From: UBA2883 sp050873965
Lineage (GTDB): Bacteria > Cyanobacteriota > Vampirovibrionia > Gastranaerophilales > Gastranaerophilaceae
Length of the DNA stretch: 19,730 bases
Assembly: GCA_050873965.1 (NCBI GenBank)
Contig: JBNMJS010000029.1
Span: 1-19,730, forward strand
Direction of reading: 5' to 3'
The stretch's first letter is position 1, and every line of letters starts with the position of its first letter. Shown piece after piece: positions 15,074 through 19,730 of the stretch. The position numbers were made by a program, and so were the translations under genes. The notes under the pieces are model-generated. The model ran no database searches. It was not told the DNA's origin and worked only from the letters and a program-made list of their open reading frames with translations.

Positions 15074-15721
15074 ATGCAAGCTAAATTAATCCAAAATAAT
15101 AGTAAAAATTTAATAATATTCTTAACTGGTTGGGGCTGTGATAGCGACCAATTCAAATTTATGCATTCGAATGAAAATGATGTTTTGATTATCTATGATT
15201 ATTCTAATTTAGATTTTGATATTGATATTTCAAATTACGATAAATATTATCTTATTTCATTTTCTGCAGGCGTATTTGTCGCTGGAATGATTAAAGATAT
15301 TTTACCTAAATTTGAAAAAACTATTGCTATTAACGGTAATCCTATTGCATACGATGAATATTTTGGACTCAATAAAGATATTGTTGGTGTATTCAACGGA
15401 GTAACAAAAGAAACTGCTCTTGATTTTAGAAAAAAATATTTAACGTATGATGAAAAAGAATTCCGATTGTTCAATGCAAACCAATCACATCGAAGTTTTG
15501 ACAGTTGCAAAGATGAATTAAAAAGTTTAAAACAATACGATGCAACAAAACCTGAATGTATGAAGTTTGACTTAGCAATATTAAGTAATGAAGACAAAAT
15601 ATTCAACCCAAACCATCAAAAAGAATATTGGGAACAAAAAACAAGATGTTTATACCTAGAAAATTCTGCTCACTTTCCATTCTTTAGATTGAATGATTTT
15701 GATGAAATAATTAGATTATAG
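15074..15721 (+). CDS. bioG: BioG-like alpha/beta hydrolase (pimeloyl-ACP methyl ester esterase family, DUF452)
   Basis: BioG cleaves the methyl ester of pimeloyl-ACP and so hands the chain to biotin ring assembly. The 215-residue sequence has the family's short form: LIIFLTGWGCD (13-23) supplies the oxyanion region, followed by a YDYSNL strand end. The catalytic triad is Ser64 (in SFSAG), Asp174 (in SNEDKIF) and His200 (in SAHFPFF). AINGN (85-89) also fits. No other biotin genes are in the window, so the pathway role is inferred from family alone. The ATG lies 7 nt after the upstream stop and has no clear ribosome-binding site, which suggests translational coupling. Its 3' end overlaps by 6 bp the small convergent gene at 15716. 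Confidence 0.75.
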   Translation: MQAKLIQNNSKNLIIFLTGWGCDSDQFKFMHSNENDVLIIYDYSNLDFDIDISNYDKYYLISFSAGVFVAGMIKDILPKFEKTIAINGNPIAYDEYFGLNKDIVGVFNGVTKETALDFRKKYLTYDEKEFRLFNANQSHRSFDSCKDELKSLKQYDATKPECMKFDLAILSNEDKIFNPNHQKEYWEQKTRCLYLENSAHFPFFRLNDFDEIIRL

Positions 15722-15889
15722 ACTTTCAGGCAAATATAAAACTTTATCAGAAAGAATATCTCTGATACTTTCAAGATATTTTAAACCTTTTGTAAGTTGT
15801 TGATACTCTTGAACTATAGAAATAATATCATCTGTTGTAAGCCTAATTGTACGTCTTTCATTTTTATTTGATTCAATAATCTTTGCCAT
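15716..15889 (-). CDS. Small 57-residue protein, unknown function
   Basis: This short gene runs on the minus strand. An AGGAGGG ribosome site (15899-15905 on the plus strand) lies 9 nt before the ATG at 15889, the strongest Shine-Dalgarno in the window. The product starts MAKIIESNKNERRTIRLTTD, then forms one or two amphipathic helices rich in Ile/Leu/Gln (DIISIVQEYQQL and onward) and ends in LPESL. A basic beta-like strand followed by helices is compatible with a small ribbon-helix-helix or coiled-coil protein, but this is not established. The stop codon overlaps the end of bioG by 6 bp. It fills half of an otherwise empty 353-bp gap. Confidence 0.75.
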   Translation of the reverse strand: MAKIIESNKNERRTIRLTTDDIISIVQEYQQLTKGLKYLESIRDILSDKVLYLPESL

Positions 15890-16074
15890 AATATAAAACC
15901 CTCCTATTTTGTATGTTTGTTATTACGTCAAATCCAAGAATAACTTTAAACAAATCGACTCAAGGGTGTAAAAATAAATTTTATAATAATAAAAAATATA
16001 ATAAAATATGGCTCAAAGTAATTGTTTTTGATATTATATAAATGTAGAAGACTTTAAACAAACGGAGTAAATAT

Positions 16075-16830
16075 ATGAGCGGACATTCAAAATGGTCAAC
16101 AATTAAACATAAAAAAGCAAAAACAGACTCAGCAAGAGCCGTAGTCTTTCAAAAATATTCAAGAGAATTAATCGTTGCAGCGAAACTAGGTGGACCTGAT
16201 CCAGCAGGTAACTTCCGTTTAAGAACTGCTATTGAAAAAGCAAAAGCAGCAGGCTTGCCAAACGATAATATAAAAAGAGCAATCGAAAAAGGTGCTGGAC
16301 AATCAAGTGCAGACAATTATGAAGAAATTGTATATGAAGGATACGCAGCAGGTGGTGTTGCCGTTGTAGTTGAAGCTATGACAGATAACAAAAACAGAAC
16401 TGCTGGTGATATTAGAAGTTACTTCACAAAATTCAATGGTAATCTTGGTGAAACAGGTTGCGTAGGTTGGATGTTTGATAGAAAAGGTTGTATCACATTT
16501 GATAAATCAGTAGATTTTGAAAAATTGTTTGAAGAAGCAATCAATTTAGATGCAGAAGATATTATTGATGAAGAAGACGAAGAAAACTATAAAGTTATTA
16601 CTGCATATGAAAATCTTCAATCAGTAACAGAAGGACTTGAAAAAGCTGGATTCAAATCAATCACAGCAGAATTCACAAGAATTCCACAAAATGAAATCGA
16701 AATTACTGACGAAAAAACAGCACAAAATATTATGAGATTATATACAAGACTAGATGAACACGACGATGTTCAAAACGTATATATGAACTTTGATATTTCA
16801 GATGAACTTATGGAAAAACTTGATTATTAA
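16075..16830 (+). CDS. yebC: YebC/PmpR family protein (TACO1-like)
   Basis: The 251-residue protein has the invariant family start MSGHSKWSTIKHKKAKTDSA. The three-domain layout follows, with AGLPNDNIKRAIEKGAG (about 64-80), an EAMTDNKNRTAGDIRSYF stretch (about 102-119) and an acidic C-terminal domain. The family was first described as DNA-binding transcription regulators. Its mitochondrial relative TACO1 helps translation, and members are also linked to relief of ribosome stalling. GGAG (16064-16067) lies 7 nt before the ATG. ruvC, a common neighbour elsewhere, is absent. A strong terminator follows 24 bp after the stop. The promoter is not clear; TATAAT-like sequences occur at 15982-16002 and near 16037. 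Confidence 0.95.
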   Translation: MSGHSKWSTIKHKKAKTDSARAVVFQKYSRELIVAAKLGGPDPAGNFRLRTAIEKAKAAGLPNDNIKRAIEKGAGQSSADNYEEIVYEGYAAGGVAVVVEAMTDNKNRTAGDIRSYFTKFNGNLGETGCVGWMFDRKGCITFDKSVDFEKLFEEAINLDAEDIIDEEDEENYKVITAYENLQSVTEGLEKAGFKSITAEFTRIPQNEIEITDEKTAQNIMRLYTRLDEHDDVQNVYMNFDISDELMEKLDY

Positions 16831-16854
16831 TCAATATGATAAATAATACATAAC

Positions 16855-16884
16855 AAAAAAGACCTGTATCACAGGTCTTTTTTT
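16855..16884. terminator. Bidirectional rho-independent terminator
   Basis: Stem GACCTGT (16861-16867), loop ATC and ACAGGTC (16871-16877) are flanked by six A's on the left and seven T's on the right. The A/T symmetry lets it end both yebC (plus) and the minus-strand operon that stops at 16907. Confidence 0.9.
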
Positions 16885-16906
16885 GTATATAAATATACGT
16901 AAATTA

Positions 16907-17428
16907 TTATTCATTATTTTCTTGTTTTTCACTTATATCTTGTTTTGCTTTATCTGAAAGAATTTTCAAAGAATCTCTAATATCAACTAATAAATACAAA
17001 ACATAATCTTTTACTAACATAATAAGTGAATAAACAAACGCAACAACAATAAACCACCAGTATGGAACATTACCATAACTATTCATTGATATTGGAATTC
17101 CAACGAGTAAAATTAATATACCTGATAACACATCTAATGTTGTTGCAAAATCTAATAACCAACGAGCGACTTTTAACACAAGATTTTTAATTTTTCGAGA
17201 CAGTAACACAGCTAAAATAATAAACAGAAATAGTATTGTAAAACAAAAACAATTTACACCATATCCATTTGAACAAAAACAAAAACCAATACAAATAAAT
17301 AATACTAGTAAACATCCAATACCACTATTAATCATTTCCTTATTTAACAATTTATCAATTTCAGCCCCACATTTAGGACATATTTTCACATCTTTAGCCA
17401 CTTTTTCATTACATTTCGGACATATCAT
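16907..17428 (-). CDS. Zinc-ribbon multi-pass membrane protein
   Basis: The 173-residue protein begins with a compact zinc ribbon, with Cys 3, 6, 17 and 20 in the CPKC...CPKCG pattern. Hydrophobic segments follow at about 36-52, 60-77, 98-115 and 122-147, and the tail is charged and helical (150-173). Such zinc-ribbon/TM proteins are common and mostly uncharacterised; the ribbon would be cytoplasmic. The start has GAGGG about 9 nt upstream. It is the last gene of a four-gene minus-strand set, 59 bp after the TPR gene, and ends at a shared terminator. Extra Cys residues (39, 46, 50, 52, 60, 62) crowd the first two membrane segments. Function unknown. Confidence 0.8.
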   Translation of the reverse strand: MICPKCNEKVAKDVKICPKCGAEIDKLLNKEMINSGIGCLLVLFICIGFCFCSNGYGVNCFCFTILFLFIILAVLLSRKIKNLVLKVARWLLDFATTLDVLSGILILLVGIPISMNSYGNVPYWWFIVVAFVYSLIMLVKDYVLYLLVDIRDSLKILSDKAKQDISEKQENNE

Positions 17429-17466
17429 AACACATTCCCTCTACTATAATTTTTGAAAAAATTTTA

Positions 17467-17479
17467 CAGATAATATCTG
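17467..17479. promoter_or_regulatory. Short inverted repeat between the TPR and zinc-ribbon genes
   Basis: CAGATA-A-TATCTG is a perfect 6-bp palindrome in the 59-bp gap. On the minus strand it is followed by TAAAATTTTTT, so it could be a weak terminator/attenuator or an operator. The stem is too short to be sure. Confidence 0.25.
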
Positions 17480-17487
17480 AATAAATT

Positions 17488-18546
17488 TCAGTGATGAAAA
17501 ATATGATATTTCTCCAACCACTCAATTGAATCTACACACATTGCATATAATTCTGCGTTTTTATTTATAGATAAATTTCTAGCAACAATATAATCTTTAT
17601 ACGCCCCATGATAATCATTTCTATTATCTTCGTCACCTAAATAGTAATGTGACTTTTCTTCAGCTCTCATAAAATAGAATAAAGCATTTTGTGGTTCTAA
17701 TTTTATTGCAGATGTTAAATCATTAATACCACCTTGATAATCACTTAACTTAAATCTAAAATATGACCTATATACATAAGCAATAGTTAATCTCGGATTT
17801 ATTGACAACGCAGTAGAAAGATTTTCTATTGCAATTTTATATGCCTTTTCTCGTTCATATTGAAAAAAATCTCGTTCTTCTTCAGGAATTGAATGTATAT
17901 CTATCTCTTCAAATATAATTTTATCATTTTTTATGTCATATCCTTTATATAAAAATCCCCAAAGCAATGCTTTAAGAAGATATGCATTGGCACACATTGG
18001 ATTTTTACTAATAATTTTATCTATATCTTCTGATACACCATTTAACGTATCATGAACCAATTTATCATAATCTATTTGATTATATTCTTCTTCTGTGAAA
18101 GAATCACCTTGATATAAATATAATTGTAAAAAAATTTTTTTACAGTATGCGTCCAAATTTTCTGGATTCAATTCTACAACTTTTTGATAATCGTTTATAA
18201 CTTGAGAATCAAATCCAAAATGCATAAGATAAAACATATCATTATGACCTAAAATCATTTGTTTTAAGCTTTCATACACAAGTTCTGCTCTCTGATAATA
18301 TGCATCACAAAAATTAGGATTTAATTCAATTGCTTTTGAAAAATTTTTTATTGCTTCAGTTTCTAATGAAGAAGTATCAATATTAGCATTTATTTTTTTT
18401 GCTTGTTTTATTGATTTATTAATTGAAATACCACGGTTATAATACATTTCTGCTTCTTTCACTGGATTAACTTTTGCATAACCTTTTGTCATTAACAAAA
18501 ATATACCCAATAAAACGATAAAACTTCTTTTAACAAATCTCATCAT
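17488..18546 (-). CDS. Exported TPR-repeat protein with insertion
   Basis: The 352-residue product starts with a signal peptide (basic RFVKR, hydrophobic VLLGIFLLMT, likely cleavage after YA-K near residue 24). TPR units are seen at about 62-87, 114-135, 235-287 and 288-325, typified by AIKNFSKAIELNPNFCDAYY and AIENLSTALSINPRLTIAYV. The long stretch between (about 140-235) is not regular TPR. ATG 18546 is preferred: it overlaps the upstream stop as TAATG, implying coupled translation. The next ATG (18543) and an upstream TTG (18555) are less likely. The function is probably protein binding in the envelope, alongside its operon partners. Confidence 0.82.
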   Translation of the reverse strand: MMRFVKRSFIVLLGIFLLMTKGYAKVNPVKEAEMYYNRGISINKSIKQAKKINANIDTSSLETEAIKNFSKAIELNPNFCDAYYQRAELVYESLKQMILGHNDMFYLMHFGFDSQVINDYQKVVELNPENLDAYCKKIFLQLYLYQGDSFTEEEYNQIDYDKLVHDTLNGVSEDIDKIISKNPMCANAYLLKALLWGFLYKGYDIKNDKIIFEEIDIHSIPEEERDFFQYEREKAYKIAIENLSTALSINPRLTIAYVYRSYFRFKLSDYQGGINDLTSAIKLEPQNALFYFMRAEEKSHYYLGDEDNRNDYHGAYKDYIVARNLSINKNAELYAMCVDSIEWLEKYHIFHH

Positions 18547-18947
18547 TAATCCCAACCACCATTGATATTTGTAATAACAGGATATGTATCTTTTCTAGGA
18601 TAAACCCTTAATTTTAATCCAGATGAACAAGTTGCAATTTGATAATTTCCAACAAGTTCTGATATCAATGCTGGGTCGTGCAACTCACTTCCAGTTGTCG
18701 CAATTGGTTTGCTTAAACTAACAATTTCATCACAAGGCCAACCATAAGTATTTTTAGCGTGCCACGCAATATCTGCATACTGTAAATTTTCGCTTTTCAT
18801 TTCTTCATGATAATCAGATGGTGACATATCATTATAACGTGATTCTTCTACTTTTGTTTGCGAATTGTCATAATTACTAGAATTTACACAACTTTTTAAC
18901 ATTAATAACAATAAAATAAAACCGATTATTTTCAACATATTATTCAT
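18546..18947 (-). CDS. Small probable lipoprotein, unknown function
   Basis: The 133-residue product has a lipoprotein-like N-terminus: basic K6, a Leu-rich hydrophobic core, and Cys20 in LKSC. This box is less canonical than L-A-G-C, so lipidation is likely but not certain. After a polar linker (21-55), a compact domain begins at WHAKNTYGWPCDEIV (62-76). It continues to TCSSGLKLRVYPR (105-117) and VITNINGG. Two Cys, at 72 and 106, could form a disulfide outside the membrane. Similar W-A-x-TYGW-C / TC-SG--LRVY-R patterns occur in uncharacterised exported proteins, from memory. AGGAT lies about 9 nt before the ATG. The stop overlaps the next gene's start. Confidence 0.78.
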   Translation of the reverse strand: MNNMLKIIGFILLLLMLKSCVNSSNYDNSQTKVEESRYNDMSPSDYHEEMKSENLQYADIAWHAKNTYGWPCDEIVSLSKPIATTGSELHDPALISELVGNYQIATCSSGLKLRVYPRKDTYPVITNINGGWD

Positions 18948-18978
18948 AAAGATTTATCCTAAAAATATTTCCGTAATT

Positions 18979-19695
18979 TTAAATTCCATACCATAACACT
19001 GAACGAGTATATACATCAATGATTCTTGTATATCTATATGCATGACTAGAACTAACATTTAATTTTAACTCTACATACCTTGCACAAGAATTAAAAATAT
19101 TTTGTTTTTCTTCATATGTTAATTGGCTCCAACATTCAGGATATACATAAAAGTTAAAACCAGTACTACTATTGTCGCCACAATCCAAAAAATCTGTATA
19201 TGCAAATGCTTTTTTTACCATTCGTGTAAGCTCAGATAATTCTACTTTTCGACGTTGTTTTTCTTTTTGCTCTTCAATTTGTCTTTTTCTTTCTGCTCTC
19301 AATCTTTCTTGTTCTGCTTTTATACGTTCTTTTTCAATTTGAACTTCTGCATTCTTAATTTTTTTATCAATATCCTTATCACTAGATTTATATTGTTTAG
19401 ATTTTTTATAATTTTCTAAAGCACTGTCATAATTTTTATTAACAAACTGTTCATCTCCAACTTGTAAATAATAATTAAAATAAATAGTTGGTGCTAAAAT
19501 TTTACAATCTTTATAATCCGATAATTGTTCCACCTTGTCTTTTGCACTTACCCAAGATTTATTACTAATATCACTTTTAAGAGAATTATATAGATTATTT
19601 TTGGCAATTATATTTGAAATAATTTGCAACATCACTAACAAAATAATAATTACAACTACAATAATAATTGGTGAATTTTTCTTAAAATTTTCCAT
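18979..19695 (-). CDS. Single-pass membrane protein with TPR, coiled coil and Cys-containing C-terminal domain
   Basis: The 238-residue protein has one N-terminal membrane anchor (9-31) preceded by KK, so most of it lies outside the membrane. A TPR-like pair follows (about 40-104, DSALENYKKSKQYKSS). Then comes a highly charged coiled coil (110-155) rich in Glu, Lys, Arg and Gln, and a compact C-terminal domain (160-238) with Cys 172, 188 and 204. AGGAG (19702-19706) lies 6 nt before the ATG. It leads the four-gene minus-strand operon, with the lipoprotein 31 bp downstream. The architecture suits a scaffold reaching from the inner membrane. Function unknown. Confidence 0.82.
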   Translation of the reverse strand: MENFKKNSPIIIVVVIIILLVMLQIISNIIAKNNLYNSLKSDISNKSWVSAKDKVEQLSDYKDCKILAPTIYFNYYLQVGDEQFVNKNYDSALENYKKSKQYKSSDKDIDKKIKNAEVQIEKERIKAEQERLRAERKRQIEEQKEKQRRKVELSELTRMVKKAFAYTDFLDCGDNSSTGFNFYVYPECWSQLTYEEKQNIFNSCARYVELKLNVSSSHAYRYTRIIDVYTRSVLWYGI

Positions 19696-19730
19696 ATGAT
19701 TCTCCTATAAATTTTTAATAAAAATATAAT

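Noticed and set aside
16008..16031. Seven-codon mini-frame (MAQSNCF) 5 nt after a TATAAT, upstream of yebC
   Set aside because: It resembles the leaderless layout, but a 7-codon frame in AT-rich DNA is expected by chance and there is no attenuator hairpin after it.

Overview
The window is AT-rich (roughly one third G+C by eye) and gene-dense. Its conserved genes are ordinary bacterial housekeeping genes: radA, a type I-beta DAHP synthase (aroF), lysS, clpP, a prephenate dehydratase, a glutamate/dicarboxylate symporter, a BioG-like esterase and a YebC-family gene. Between them lie lineage-specific proteins of unknown function, exported TPR proteins and Gly/Ala-rich membrane proteins. This mix suggests a host-associated member of the non-photosynthetic cyanobacterial relatives (Gastranaerophilales / Melainabacteria type). 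That assignment rests on recalled gene style, not on a search, and is moderately sure at best.

Layout. Positions 1-720 hold no convincing gene: they contain two diverged copies of a ~130-bp repeat and REP-like palindromes. At 764-2007 (minus) is a coupled pair: an Asn-rich protein with HEAT-like helices, then a Gly-rich hydrophobic protein. From 2170 to 8863 (plus) come a lineage-specific membrane protein, radA, aroF, lysS, clpP and another lineage-specific membrane protein. At 8821-10560 (minus) are prephenate dehydratase and an exported TPR protein. From 10720 to 15721 (plus) come a DAACS symporter, a GNAT-like protein, a remarkable membrane protein, an unrecognised cytosolic protein and a BioG-like hydrolase. 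A 57-codon gene with a strong Shine-Dalgarno sits at 15716-15889 (minus). yebC (plus) then converges, at a shared terminator, with a four-gene minus-strand envelope operon (19695 to 16907).

The main discovery candidate is the protein at 13091-14128. Its residues 46-71 align without gaps to the start of the eukaryotic mitochondrial inner-membrane fission protein MTFP1/MTP18. Two further segments, Q-LASV--P and PID--V, occur in the same order as in MTFP1, separated by a bacterial-specific insertion. If confirmed, this is a bacterial relative of a mitochondrial fission factor.

Other notable points: radA and pheA both show TATAAT followed exactly 6 nt later by ATG, as expected for leaderless mRNAs. 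The prephenate dehydratase lacks several canonical motif residues. The right end encodes a compact set of envelope proteins (TM/TPR/coiled-coil protein, lipoprotein, exported TPR protein, zinc-ribbon membrane protein) that may work together. aroF and pheA serve the same aromatic pathway but are in separate transcription units.
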